Shown: in pieces, positions 30,971-43,570 of the stretch
Layout of the letters: each line of letters opens with the position of its first letter
Position numbering within the stretch: the first letter of the stretch is position 1
NCBI GenBank assembly: GCA_037349315.1
Contig: JBAIAC010000027.1
Location: 16,787,501-16,851,500 of the forward strand
Source of the DNA: Chelydra serpentina
Lineage: Eukaryota > Chordata > Testudines > Chelydridae
DNA: 64,000 nt
Direction of reading: 5' to 3'
Position numbers and translations under genes: made by a program
The notes under the pieces: generated by a model
Seen by the model: the letters and a program-made list of their open reading frames with translations, nothing else
Databases searched by the model: none
Told to the model about the DNA's origin: nothing

Positions 30971-31835
30971 TCTAATAATCTATTGTGCTGCCTGGCCGTC
31001 TGCAGCCTTAAATTAGCTAATAAAGTGAGTGGAATTATTTGTCACTACTTTGTTACCAAAAGCTACAGAGCAGGGTTTGAGATAATCTCATGTTTAGTAA
31101 TGAAATGTCTTGATGGTAATGTAGGCAAAACATAGTCCCACCCTCTTCAAAAAGCATCTATCAAATACTGAGCTTCACCTATGATAATATTCAGTGAGAA
31201 TTTTAAATTTTTCATGTTGCTGTTAATGCTCTTGGTTCTCTGTTTTCATTTGGCCACTGGTCAGTCTTACTCAATTTTTGTTTGCTTATAATATATGTGC
31301 TTTGGTGTTTGTTTGGTTTTACATGGGACATTTTATAGTTTACATTCTTGTGACCAAACTTCTGTTGAGGTTTTTAAATTTCCCAGACCTGACTTTTTTT
31401 TTTTTTTTTTTTTTTTTTGGTGTTCCATTCTTAAGAGTGTGTGTTAACCTTTAAATATAGTTTTAAAAAAACTTGCCAAATTCTTGCCCATTCTTCTTTT
31501 TAAAAATGTGAATGAAGCTACACTGCTAACAAATAATCAATCACGCTATTGATCCTATCGGCATACTTGTAAAGCTGCTCATTAAATAGGCATATTCACT
31601 GAAAAGAAAAATGGTATAAAATTGATGTTTATCTATGAAAACTCTAGGACATAAAAACCCAGAGATGGTTTTGTGTGTTCAGTTTTGTGACATTCTGACT
31701 GGATAGTTTTCTGTCTTAAGTAATTTTTCTATTGGCCTGAATTGTTCTGGCTGCTTATTTGACGACAGTGCAGAATAGCACTGGAATGATTGGCAAGAGA
31801 AAAGCTTAAATTAAAAATGCATACATTTAAAAATG

Positions 31836-32057
31836 AGAGACAAGGTGGGTGAGGTAATACCTTTTATTGCACCAACTTTTGTTGGTGAGAGACGCAAGCT
31901 TTTGAGCTTACACAGAGCTCTTGTTCAGGTTTCTTCAGTCTGTAGTGACATGAAGAGCTCTGTGTAAGCTCAAAAGCTTCTCTCTCTCACCAACAGAATA
32001 TTACCTCTGCCACCTTGTGTCTCTAATGTCCTGGGACCCACACCACTGCAACACTAA
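31836..32057. mobile_element. Penelope-like LTR foldback, second LTR family
   Basis: Perfect 11-bp duplications ATTTAAAAATG (31825-31835 and 32058-32068) flank it. The arms, about 31838-31925 and 31950-32024, are inverted copies containing ggtgggtgaggtaat and the agagctctgtgtaagctc hairpin. The hairpin followed by AAAA-GC mirrors the hammerhead-like layout of the first family in a decayed form. The arms have diverged more than those at 13021, so this insertion is older. The right arm extends about 30 bases beyond the symmetry, as in the 13021 element. Confidence 0.75.
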
Positions 32058-32149
32058 ATTTAAAAATGTCAGAAGCCTTGGCACAGAAATAGTTTGAGGT
32101 TACTGACGCTTAAGATCTCAGTTGGGTGCTGCCTCTCTGGGAAGTAACT

Positions 32150-32788
32150 GCCCAATAGGATTGCTAGGCATCCGGTTTTCGACTGGAATGCCTGGTTGAA
32201 AAGGGATCCTGGTGGCTCTGGTTAGCACCGCTGATCTGGCCATTAAAAGTCCAGTTGGCAGCGCAGCAGGGCTAAGGCAGGCTCCATGCGGCTCCCGGAA
32301 GCAGCCGGCATGACCCTGTGGCCTCTAGGCGCAGGGGCAATCTACGAAGCTCCGTGCGCTGCCCCTGCCCTGACCACTGGCTCCGCAGCTCCCATTGGCT
32401 GGTAAGCGTGACCAATGGGAGTTGCAGGGGCGGCGACTGTGGGTGCGGGCAGCGTGCACCGTGCAGAGCTGCCTGGCTGCCCCGCATCTAGGAACCGGCC
32501 ATGCCGGCCTCTTCTGAGAGCCACATGGAGCCAGGGAAGGCAGGGAGCCTGCCTTAGCCCCACTGCGCTGTGGACTGGGAGGTGCCTGAGGTAAGCGCTG
32601 CCTGACTGGAGCCTGAACCTCTTCCCTCACCCCAACCCTCTGCCCCAGCCATGGGCCCCCTCCTGCATCCAAATTTCCTCCCGGAGCCTGCACCCCCACC
32701 TCAGCCCTGAGCCTGCACCCCCAGCCCAGAGCCCCTTCCCACACCCTAACCCCTCATTTCTGGCCCCCAGCTGGAGCCCTCACCCCAT
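32150..32788. repeat. GC-rich interspersed repeat, unknown class
   Basis: The block is sharply richer in GC than its surroundings. It has inverted CCAAT motifs (gctcccattggctgg, then gaccaatgggagttg) and then a pyrimidine-rich part with repeated gagcctgcaccccca. I recognise it as repeat-like but cannot name the family. Open frames of up to 139 codons on the - strand reflect composition. Confidence 0.5.
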
Positions 32789-32945
32789 TGGCCTGCTAAA
32801 CCCAGGGTTGTGAGTTCAATCCTTGAGGGGGCCATTTAGGGATCTGGGGCAAAAATTGGGGATTGGTCCTGCTTTGAGCAGGGGGTTGGACTAGATGACC
32901 TCCTAAGGTCCCTTCCAACCCTGATATTCTATGATTCTATGATTC
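32789..32945 (+). repeat. tRNA-derived SINE with CR1-like tail, 5' truncated
   Basis: The copy begins within the tRNA-like head (ggcctgctaaacccaggg, B box ttgtgagttcaatcctt). It then matches the full SINE at 47361 almost base for base to the tattctatgattctatgatt tail. Confidence 0.85.
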
Positions 32946-33320
32946 ATTGCCATGTGACAAGAGTGCAACCTTTTGTAACCCAGGCCCAAGAAATGAAGAT
33001 CAGCTCTCCCTGTGTTACGCTGCCTATCCCTTGGGTTGAATGGAATTCATGATGTCTATAATAGCACCATCTTGTGGCTCCCAATAGCATTACAAGCGTC
33101 ACTCCAATTTTAATTTCCAAGGCCGTTCCTGGTGCATCTCTAAAGTGCTGACTGAATTTGTGACCTTTTTAGTTGCACAGCCCCATCAGGCAAACAGACT
33201 GGCCTTTGGCCAGCACGTGTCTCCGATTGGGAGTGCTCAAGTCATATGATTGGTGCATCCTTCTCTGTCTATTTTGTATAAACTCAGATTTCCTCTCAAA
33301 CCAGCCCCTGGTAAACTTTT

Positions 33321-33440
33321 CAAGTATCAGAGGGGTAGCCGTGTTAGTCTGTATCTGTAGAAGCGACAAAGGGTCCTGTGGCACCTTATAGACTAACAGA
33401 GGTATTGGAGCATAAGCTTTCGTGGGTGAATACCCCTTCT
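33321..33440 (-). mobile_element. solo Penelope LTR
   Basis: It contains ggggtagccgtgttagtctg, gcaccttatagactaacag, and cataagctttcgtgggtgaa in the same order as the left arm at 23056. Flanks GGTAAACTTTT (33310-33320) and GGTAAACGTTT (33441-33451) agree at 10 of 11 bases. The hammerhead-like part on the - strand is cut short at the right end. Confidence 0.75.
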
Positions 33441-34440
33441 GGTAAACGTTTGTGCATCAGTCTTGAGGCTACGCAGTTGGAGGGCACTCATTCGTCTCCT
33501 GGTAGCTCTTGTATTGTGGAACACTGTTTAACATGGGCAGACCAGGCCCCTGCACACTCAAGCTGCCCCCAAACCCTTTCTTGGTGGCTTGACCGCTCAG
33601 CTTGATTTCACAAAGAGACAGATCTGAATCCCAGGAAGAGCTGCTGTGAAGAGCTGCACGTTTGAGTGTGAGTGTTGCTCGGTGCGAAAGTGTCCACACA
33701 TCGGTTGGGAGTAGAGTGCAGGCCAGTGGTTTCCAGTTGTTTTTGAAGAGATCCCATTCGTCCTGGTTGGTGGTCTTTCCAGTAGCGGAGTCGCTCTTAA
33801 AGTTGCTGTCTCTCCATAAAATATCTGAAACAGTTTGATGCCCAAGGACTTAATCAGTAATGACGGCCTTTGCTTCGCCGCAGGTTTCATTTGTACAGCG
33901 ACTGTTTTTTGAACAGCCCGTGTTGAGTTCCCCATCCCTGTTTGCTTTCTGTTGTTCCTGTCTCTCTCTGCTGCATTGATTCTCTTTCCTTCCCTCTGCT
34001 ATTATTTAACACTGTAACCTGCAGGGTACATTCATCGCCCTTAGTGATGCTCCTACTGGAACAGGACCAGTCCACATTCCTGGCCAATGCATGGGGCTGA
34101 CCACACTCCGCAGGCTAGCTGTATGGAATCTCAGCAACTAGACTGGCCGCAGTGGGGAATTATTGTGTTGTGGTGGGAAGCGTCATTCTTTCGGATGAGA
34201 CATCAAACAAAGATCTCTTCTGCTGTGCCTGGCAGGTGTCCAGGTGGGGAGGGGGGAATAATCCTTCTGATTTAACCACTATTGTAGTGCTAAGAAGATC
34301 CTAACATCCATGGTACTGTGTGAAGAATCCTTGCTTGTACTGGCAGCTCAGTTTGATCTCCCGCTCGTGTGCTGCCCATGGAGTGCTTCGAGAGACCTTT
34401 TCCAAGAAGGAACTTTTATAAATGAATTAATAACGAACTA

Positions 34441-35717
34441 AAGGGGGGTCATGTAATTAATGCAAATCATCAGGCGTTTATGGAAAATAGATCTTGTCAA
34501 ACTAACTTGATTTTTTTTTAATGCGTTTACAAGTTTGGTTCATAAAGGTAATAGTATTGACATAAATAGGTAGACTTCACTAAGGCTATTGACTTGGTAC
34601 CGTGCGACATTTTAATTTAAAAAACTAGAATGATCTAAAATTAACATGGTGCACATTAAATGGATTAAAAACTGGCTAACTGATAGGTCTCAAAATGTAA
34701 CTGTAAAATGGGGAATCCTCATCGAGCAGGTCTGTTCCCAGTGGGGTCCCGTAGGGATTGGTTCTTGGCCCTATGCTATTTAACATTTTTATCAATGACC
34801 TGGAAGAAAACATAGTCATCACTGATAACATTTGCATATGACACACACATCGGGGGAGTGGTAAATAATGAAGAAAGGCCATGGATTGAGAGCAATCTGG
34901 GTTGCTTGATAAACAGAGTGCAAGCAAATGATATGTGTTTTAATACGGCTAAATGTGAACATATACATGTAGGTACAAGGAACGTAGGCCGTACTTACGC
35001 GATGGGAGACTTTGACCTGGAAAGCGGTGACTCTGAAAAAGATTTGCGGGTTGTAGTGGCTAATACAGCTGAAAATGAGCTTCCAGTGTGATGCTGTGGC
35101 CAAGAAAGCTAATGCGATCCTGGGATACATAAACAGGGGAATCTCAAGTAGGAGTTGGGGGAGGGAGGGATTATTTTACCTCTGTATTTGGCACTGGTGC
35201 AACCGCTGCTGGAATCCTGTGTCCAGTTCTGGTGCCCACAATTCAAAAAGGAGGTTGTTAAATTGGAGAGGAGGTCAGAGAAGAGCCATGAGAATGATTA
35301 GAGAACATGCCCTATAGGGATAGACGCAAAAGCTCAATTTATTTAGCTTAAAGAGAAGGTTAAGGGGTGACTTAATTACAGTGTATAGGTACCTGTATAG
35401 GGAATACATATTTAATAATGGGCTCTTCAGTGTAGCAGAAAAAGGTATAACACACTCCAATGGCTAGAAGCTGAAGCTAGACCAATTCAGACTGGAAATA
35501 AGGCATACGTTTTTCAGTGAGAATAATTAACCATTGGAACAGCTTGCCAAGGGTCATGGTGGATTCTTCATCACTGACCATTTTAAATCAGGATCGGATG
35601 TTTTCCTACCAGATCTGCTCTAGGAGTTATTGTGGGGAAAGTCTATGGCCTGTGTTATAAAGGACATCAGACTAGGTGACCAGAATGGCCCCTTTTGGCC
35701 TGAAAATCTGTGAATCT
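34441..35717 (+). mobile_element. old CR1 LINE, 5'-truncated
   Basis: It carries CR1 reverse transcriptase-region text (tgacctggaagaaaacatag, cacaattcaaaaaggaggtt, gagaagagccatgagaatga) and ends in ccccttttggcctgaaaatc-type CR1 tail sequence. Reading frames are broken in many places, so it is non-coding now. Confidence 0.75.
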
Positions 35718-36108
35718 TACAATACCGGACTCTGTCGCTCACACACCCCTGCTGACTGACCTCTCTTCCTTTGGTTTTTCGGCTTCTTCTCAGTGATCCC
35801 TGGCTTCAGCCTTGTGCAGTACACCTTAATGGCAGAGACACCTCTGTCCATGCCCTGTCTGAGACTATGAGGATGGAATGAGGCTCCAGAAACTCTGTAT
35901 CCTTTAGTACCACTCTCCTGAGGTTCAGGAATTCTAGTCTCTCTTGGGACGCTCTGTGCAAAATTATCCAATACAGCAGGAGTCTTCTTAACAGAGTAAA
36001 CAGTAATGAAACTGTCTGTATATCACACTCCTGTGAATACTAGGCAAAGCCCAATGAGGCAGGCTCTCCTTAGTTTAGTTACAGAGGAAAAACAAAGACA
36101 ATCTAGAA

Positions 36109-36241
36109 TAGGGTGACCAGATGTCCCTATTTTATAGGGACAGCCCCGATTTTTGCGGGCTTTTTCTTATATAGGCACCTATTACCCCCCCCCCCCCCCC
36201 CCTCTGTCCTGATTTTTTGCACTTGCTATCTGGTCACCCTA
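36109..36241. mobile_element. hAT-type MITE, TAGGGTGACC family (133 bp)
   Basis: It begins TAGGGTGACCAGATGTCCC and ends GCTATCTGGTCACCCTA. The 8-bp flanks ATCTAGAA (36101-36108) and ATCTAGCA (36242-36249) agree at 7 of 8 bases. A C-run of about 20 lies in the body. Confidence 0.85.
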
Positions 36242-37789
36242 ATCTAGCAATAAGTCCCCTCTCTGTTTCCTGGTCAGTCTGACTGCCTCTCCCTGCTGTG
36301 TAGAGAAGTCTCTCTCTATCCCTCCTCTGACCTGCTTATCCAATGCTAGTTGTCAGAGCTCGTTACCCGATCAGTGAGAAGTTGCATCATTTCCATGGGA
36401 GTGTTTGATCAAGAATACCATCTGGCGCAAACCCCATAGACTTTGTGCCGCATACAAAGACTATTGTCTCCCATTACCCCTGGGAGATTTCCCCGCCTTC
36501 TGGTCTCAGGTATCTAGCATTTCAGAAGCCATTTTTACCTCCACCTCCCTAGACGCGTGTTGCCAGTCAAGGCGACTTGACTCCTGATTTGCATGTACAT
36601 TGTTTTTGGCTGTAGGCGTTAGATGGTGCCCTCGTGCTGAATTGTATCCAGTTTGTCTCAGTGACCACAGAGGTAGCATGGATTTATCCATTTTCTCTTG
36701 CCACTAATAATAAATTGATGCTGTAAAAGGAGTGTAACAGCAGTCCAAGTAGTGATGGGAACCCATCTCTACTTATAAAGAGGAAACATGGGTAGATTTG
36801 ATTGGAGTGATGATAGGGGAATAGAGAAAACCATTAGGCAGATAGCAGTGCAGCTCTGGCTTTTTTTCGATTTCTCACAGCTGTCTTGATACAACTGTTT
36901 CATCTTCTTGTTTACAAGTAATGAGCCAAATCTGGTCAAGCTTTCATTCCCTCCATGTCCACGATGGGGAGGTTCACTAGCAAAAGCAACTCCTGCCAAA
37001 GAAGACGGCGTCTCTCAATTCTTCAGTGACAGCTGCGGGGGGGCATTTTGTTAGTGATCCTGCTTCCAAACAGATGTCCGTGTGGCCAGACGGCGGTTTA
37101 GTCCGTTTCCTGTCACCCATTCAGATGCTACGTTTCTTTTCCTTCTTGCACAAGTTTTGGATCAGCGCCCAGTATTTGACAGGAAAGTATCTGTACGATC
37201 CCCAGTATAGCCGCTCGGGGTGTGTTGCTTCTTGCTATCTACTTGCTTGCTCTTGGGAAGCTGGCAGCTGTGTTTCTTTTGCGTGAGCGTTGTCATCTTG
37301 GCTCGGATGGGATGAGCTAATCTGTTCCCACCTCCACCCTAGACTCTCTGTTTAGCTTGGAGGCCTGCGTTGCTTGGGTGCTGTCTTTGCTGTTGGCTTC
37401 TCTCTTGGGAAGAGCTCTCTGCTATAACCTTTCTCCGTCTGAGCCATGCCATTCGCATCTTCTGTGTGTCACTGAGGGTGCCTAGATGTGGTGACACCAA
37501 AGGGCAGATGGGCCCGGCGGGCGCACCTGATGTGCGTATCCATTAATATCCCATGCCTCTCTCCTGAGAAGTGAATCAAGCTGCTTGTTTGGGTTGCAAA
37601 AGTAAACGATTCCCTAGGGTCCAGCCAGCCATCCCATCAGCTGTGTACGACTCCCATCGAAGCAGGTGGCACCTAACGTTTGGCCCTCCGCCTGCGTGAC
37701 GCATGTGTTAGGACTATACTAGGTTGATCGCTTCAGAGCAGTCCATGTCCTAACTAGGACATGCTCTCCCCAAAGGCTGATCTAGAAGG

Positions 37790-37990
37790 ACGGTCTCATG
37801 GTTAAGGCACTGGATAGAGACTTGGGAGATCCTGGCTCTGGCGCTGATTTCCTGTGTGACCGTGGGCAAATCGCTTTAACCTCAGTTACTCCATGGTAAA
37901 ATGGAGTAATACTTCCTGGGTCTTGTTTATGTTGTAAGAGACCGTCCCAAACAACGATGTGCATGTACAGTGCCTAGTGCAGCGGGGTCC
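37790..37990 (+). repeat. MIR-like SINE
   Basis: The segment has acggtctcatggttaaggca, ttcctgtgtgaccgtgggca, ttactccatggtaaaatgga in MIR order and orientation. Confidence 0.65.
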
Positions 37991-39199
37991 TGATCTCGGT
38001 TGGGGCCTCCATGGGTATAGCTACACTGCACTGTAAGCCCTGGTGCTGACTCAGGTTTTAGCCCAAGCCCCTTCCATCCCCACAGAAAATAGCCTGACTT
38101 GGGCCAAGAACCCCCTGGATTTGGGCCTGCTATGGGGGAGATTCCGAGCTGGAGTCCCACTGTGACGCGGGTCAGAACCCAGGCATTTGTCAGTATGGAT
38201 ACAGATGAGCTTTGGGTCGCCAGACTCTGGTCTGGAGAGTCTGCCATTGCTATCCCACAATCCTTTGGGGCTGTTTCCGACCCTTTCAATTCCAGAACTT
38301 GCCCCTCACTTCCCAGGAACTGGAAGCAACCAATGGTGCTAGAACAATTTTTATAGAGGAGAGGGGAGCTGAAGGCGGAAATCATGTACGTGGGCTGTTA
38401 TTACTACGTCAAGCCGAGGGATGCTGCAGCCCCCGTCGTTCCAGCACCGATGGAAGCAATCTTCTGGTTCAAATGCAGCTGCTCGTCACTTGGCCCTTCA
38501 TTTCCAAGAGGATTGCTCAACTGGCAACACAGATGCCAGAGTACTGCCACTGCTAAAGCCAAGCGCTTGCAAGGCGGTGAGTGGTACAGAGCAAGTCAAA
38601 TGACCTCGGAGGCCTGGGCGAATACGGGTGAGGCTGGCGTTTGCTACTGCTCGTTCAGCAAGGGATACATCAGACATTCTAGCTCTCGAATAGCACAGCG
38701 TATCATTGTCAAGTGCATAGCAGATATTGGGGGTATAGTGCATCAGGGAAGCCAAGAGGTTTTAGACAGGGGCCAGGACAGTCTGCCTTTCCTACTTCAC
38801 CATCCTAGCAAACGTTTCCAACACGTACAGTGTAGTCCTACTATTCCCTCCCCCGTGACTGAGCAGCATCGTCTCTCTGGTGTCCCGCTTCTGGGGAATG
38901 CAGGCGCATCAGCCTTGCATGACCGCAGACAGCATAGCTCAGGCTGAGAAGATGGGCACTTTGCCACAGGGGGCATTGAAGTGCCAGAATGAAAGTACCT
39001 GATTTTTAAAATTCAGCAAGGACACTGGGGCCCAAGCCCTTGTGAAAAGTGCTGTTAACCCATTGACGAAAGCGTTACTTCTCTTTCAGTCCCCGTGCAC
39101 TGCACCGAACCCTGGGGGCAAGGAGGCACCGCTTCCATCACAATGTTTGGTGATGCCCAGGCTGGGGCTGACCTCTATTGATGCCCTTTCTGTAGCACT

Positions 39200-40170
39200 T
39201 CGGGAGTTTTGTAGGATGTCGGGAACAAATCATGTCAGACCGACCTAATATCCCCTTTTTGACAAGGTAACAAGCCTTGTGGATAGGGCGGAAGCGATGT
39301 GATGTATCTTGACTTTAATAAGGCTTTAGATGCTACCTCATGTGGCCTTCCCATAAACAAACTAGAAAAATATAACCTAGATGAACCTACTATAAGGTGG
39401 GTGGACCACTGGTTGGAAAAGCATACTTTGAGAGTAGTTATCAATGGTTCACAATCCAGCTGGAAGGGCATATTGAGCGGGGTCCTGCAGGGAGCTGTCG
39501 TGGGTCTGATTCCACTCAATTACCTTCATAAGTGATTTGGATAATGGCAGCCCAAGTGTGCCTATAAAGTTTGTAGATGATTCCAAGCTGGGAGGGGTTG
39601 CTAATACTTGACAGGATTAGAATTCAAAATGTTCAGACAAACTGGAGATAATGCAAAGTACTGTACTTAGGAAGGAATAATGAACTGCACAAATACAAAC
39701 TGGGAAATGACTGCTTATGAGGGAGTTCTGCAGAAAAAGATTTGGGGGTTATAATGGATCACAAACTTAATGAGTCAACGGTGTAATACTCTTGCTAATA
39801 CATCCCCGAATGACGTTCGCTTTTTATTAGCAAGAGTATTGTAAGCAAGACATGAGAAGTAATTCTTCCATTCTACTCGGCACTGGTAAGGCCTCAACTG
39901 AAGTATTGTGTCCAGTTCCGGGTGCCACACTTCCAGAAAGATGTGGACAAATTGGAAAAAGTCCAGAGGAGAGCAAAGGTCCAGAAAACATGACCTGTGA
40001 CTAAAGATGGAAAAAATTGGGTTTGCTTAGTCTGGAGAAGAGAAGACTGAGAGGAGACCGATGACAGTCCTCAAGTATGTAAAAGGTTGTTACAAAGAGG
40101 AGGGTGATAAACCACTTAACCACTGTGGACAGGACAAGATGTAATAGGCTTAAATAGCAGCTAGGGAGAT
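39200..40170 (+). mobile_element. CR1 LINE fragment with broken ORF2
   Basis: Reverse-transcriptase text includes gatgtatcttgactttaata (Y-L-D-F-N-K-A-L-D in frame) and later the cattctactcggcactggta block preceding the 3' end. An internal scrambled patch near 39780-39840 and several frame breaks show that it is inactive. A MIR-like scrap follows at 40175-40300. Confidence 0.75.
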
Positions 40171-40174
40171 TTAG

Positions 40175-40300
40175 GTGGTGTAGCACAGGCCTCAGTTTCT
40201 CCATCTGTAAAATGGAGATAGTGACCCTGACCTCCCTTTGTAAAGTGCTTTCAGCTCTATTGATGAAGTGCTATAGAACAGCTAGGTATCAACATTATTT
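40175..40300 (+). repeat. MIR-like SINE fragment
   Basis: Contains cctcagtttctccatctgta, then aatggagatagtgaccctga and aaagtgctttcagctctatt, matching the 3' half of the MIR consensus. Confidence 0.65.
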
Positions 40301-41958
40301 TCTATGTCAAGAATCTGTTTCTATGTGATCAATAGAGTTGTGTGGGGTGTACACCACCAAAGAATTTGTCCCATGCTTTAGTGCTTATGCTCAGTCAACA
40401 ATATTTCTCTAGCTGGCATTGCCTCTTCTGAAACTGGGAATCCCTCTGTCTCCTTTCTTTGTCCATTCAACTGAATAACTCCTATGGACTTATTCAGTGC
40501 TTAGAATTGCTATTTGAAGTCCCTTTAGACAGGAAACGCTGATTATGTGTTAGTCCCATTATTTCTCTGGAGGCTGTTAGGTCACATGCTTGGACCCCTT
40601 CCCCTCCACATACATGTTACAGCAGGATGAGCGTTCCCCGGACAACGCGATCAAGGCGTTGAGTGTCTAAGTGATTAGAGCTTGGACGTGAAGGCGGATC
40701 CCTGGGTTTGTGAAGGGGGCAGGCTGTCGTGTGTTCGGAGGGGAATTGGTCTCTGTGTGTATTACCACGTGCATTAAGGACCAGCTGTTACACCTGTGGA
40801 AAGCACATAACTATTTAGACCAGTAATTAGGTGAATTATCTTGGGGTCTGCACACTGACTGGGCTGGAGTCTGACTGGGATGGATCTTCTGGCCAACTGT
40901 AACTGGGAAGAGCAAAGCTGATATACTGTTGCCCCTGGTTTTAATTCTAGTCGGAATCTTGCTACAGAGCAGAGAGGAGCTGTGGGAAAGACCAGATTTT
41001 GGGAGCTAGTTGCTGACTTCTCTCTGGGTCTCCGAATGCTTGGGTCCCTTTTTCCTGGGGCTAATAGACATTAAAGCCTTCTAGATGGGTCCCCTACAGA
41101 GACTCCGCAACATAGAGATCCCCACGCCGTGGTCTCAGGCCTTCGCTGTGTGGTGCAAGCCAGACGAGCTCAGCAGGTTAAATCCAGCCCTCGCTAGACT
41201 CCGGGGAAGGCAGAGCATGTGCCCGTCTTTCAGGAGAGCCTCTCGCAGCTCCAGCTTTGTTTTTGTCCAGTGCCAGGAGAAGCAGACTTAAAGCTTTTCA
41301 TGACTGGGAATTGTGTGGCCCTTGTGTCAGGTCAGCTGGAGTAAGCAGGGAGATAGCGAAGCTTGTGTGGCGGGATGGTTTGTTTTACAGTAGAGACGAT
41401 GAAAACAACAACAAATGTCCAGCTAGCCCCTGACATGTTCATTCGTGAAAACCACCATCGTAGACTCTCCTTGACCGGTGTCCACAGTGTGGCACTGGCG
41501 AAGGGGCAGCTTGCTGATGATCCTTCAGCCATCCTTTGTACAGGGCAGGCTGCCAGGTGGCAATCCTGGCTGTCTGGGTAGGGGGGTTATAACTAAGGAA
41601 GCCAATCATCTCCCAAGTATATCTGGTCCATCTCCTTTAGTTGCATCAATCATATCTCAGAACTACGAATGATTGGCGGTCGTCTGATTTGAGTGTGTTT
41701 GTTTCCTAGAGCTTTGCTCTGCTCCCAGGAGAAGCTGGACACTAGGAAAACACAAACACAACATCTCCCACAGAGCACATCTGCTTGCTGCGTGTGGTGG
41801 GTCTTACAAAGCTACTGACTCTTCCATAAAACACTGGTTTCTGAGCTTGTGGGTTCATCACTGAATTGCTGACTGACCTTTTGCCTTCTTGAATTGAGAG
41901 CCTGTAGGGAAGCAGTTTTAAAGAAGTAAATGCAAAGGGAAACTTCCTTTGGAAACTA

Positions 41959-42300
41959 CAGTAGAACCTCAGAGTTACGAACACCAGAGTTACGAACTGA
42001 CCAGTTAACCACACACCTCATTGGGAGCTGGAAGTACACCATCAGGCAGCAGCAGAGACCCCCCAAAAAGAAGAGGCAAATATAATTCAATACTGTGTTA
42101 AACATAAACTACTAAAAAATAAAATAAAGGGACAGCAGCATTTTTCCTCTGCATTACGAAGTTTCAAAGCTGTATTAAGTCAATGTTCAGTTGTAAACTT
42201 TTTGAAAGAACCATCCTAATGTTTTGTTCAGAGTTATGAACATTACAGAGTTACAAACGATCTCCATTCCCGAGGTGTTCGTAACGCTGAGGTTCTATTG
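41959..42300. mobile_element. Tigger/pogo-like MITE (342 bp)
   Basis: The ends CAGTAGAACCTCAGAGTTAC and (inverted) CAATAGAACCTCAGCGTTAC are terminal inverted repeats of about 27 bases, differing at few positions. TA dinucleotides lie immediately outside both ends (41957-41958 and 42301-42302), as expected for Tc1/mariner-Tigger insertion. An internal repetition of cagagttac(g/a)aac is visible. There is no transposase. Confidence 0.85.
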
Positions 42301-43477
42301 TATTGCTCAATGATGGTCTAATTCTGCCAGGAGCTGAGCCCCATCCACTATGGACTTTGGGAGTTTCCGACATTAAGCGCCATGGAGAATCAGGCCCTAT
42401 ACTTGGTTATTGGAACTTGCAGCTAATCTATTGGGTCACAGGTCAATCTTTTGACATTTACATTTAGGTCCTTATTTTTCATTCTTAGTTCTCCTTACTG
42501 ATATACCAATTTCCCTGTCTGTCTGGCTTCAGTGCTGCTGTCTGCTGCATTTGACCACGATCCCTGTTGATCCTTCTCTGATGATAAAGATTTGGCTCTT
42601 CCTTGTAGCTTTTACCCTAAATTTTCAAAAGTGACTGGTGGATTTTGATTTTTCAGAAAGTTTTGAGCACCCACCTCTGAAAATCAGGCCCCTTCAATCA
42701 CTAGTCTCTTCTGAAGATGTAGGTCTCTGTTCTTAAACCACACCGAGAAGCAGCCTGCTGGAAAGGTTCATTGAAGTCGGGGAAGAATTTCTACCTACTG
42801 CTTGTCAGGATAATCTAGGGAGAAGGGGAAATTACCATGTGGCCATGTTGCCACTGACGGGTGCACATGTGCTAGCCAAGAGCATGTGCCGCTCTTTATT
42901 GCACCAGTGTGTAGTCCCCTGAGCGTTCCTCTCCTCCCCACCCTCCCGGTTCAATCCTGCCCGGGATCCCAGGAGCCCAGGACATAGCAGGCACCATCTG
43001 AAGATATAAATGTCCTCTCCTGCTAATGGAGTGACTTGCTCCTGCCCCTAATCATCCCCTAGGGTGCTGAGAGAGGCGAAGAGCAAAATTTGCTATGGTG
43101 TGCTCCATGGATTTCAATGTTATGTGGATCAAATTTACCTGTTAGTAGTTGAATACGACAATAACTCCTGTAGAATAATGCTAGGCAGATCCCTGCTTCA
43201 TCTCCCAGCACTTGCTGGGCTAGAATTTGTCTCATCCCTTCTGTATGCAATATCTCCTACACCTTCATAATGCTGGCAGTCTGGGAAATGTCAGTGTTTA
43301 AAAGGGTTATGCTTGTCTGTGACTGACTAACTCTTTCTAAAACCATCCCCATCAGTCTACTCCATCATAACTGTCTTGGCATCTCAGTCCCATACACCAA
43401 TTGCTTTGCTAGCCTTAAGTAGTCAATTTATGTCACTTGCTTCCAGCTTCTTCACAGTTCTTGACTGAAATTCTGTT

Positions 43478-43570
43478 GTAGGCCAGATTCTGACCTCAGT
43501 TAAACTGGTATAAAACCAAGAAAAACTGCACTGACTTCATGGGAGTTGCCCTGGATTTTCACCAGTGGGA
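43478..43570 (+). repeat. copy of the dispersed gattctgacctcag repeat
   Basis: Reads ccagattctgacctcagtta, then ctggtataaaacc and ggagttgccctggattttca. It is the same family as the segment at 14848. Confidence 0.45.

Noticed and set aside
32325..32744. 139-codon minus open frame in GC-rich block
   Set aside because: Low-complexity composition and repeat-derived sequence explain it.
38384..38947. 187-codon + strand open frame
   Set aside because: No recognisable domain, no splice or Kozak support, and overlapping open frames on the other strand; considered chance.
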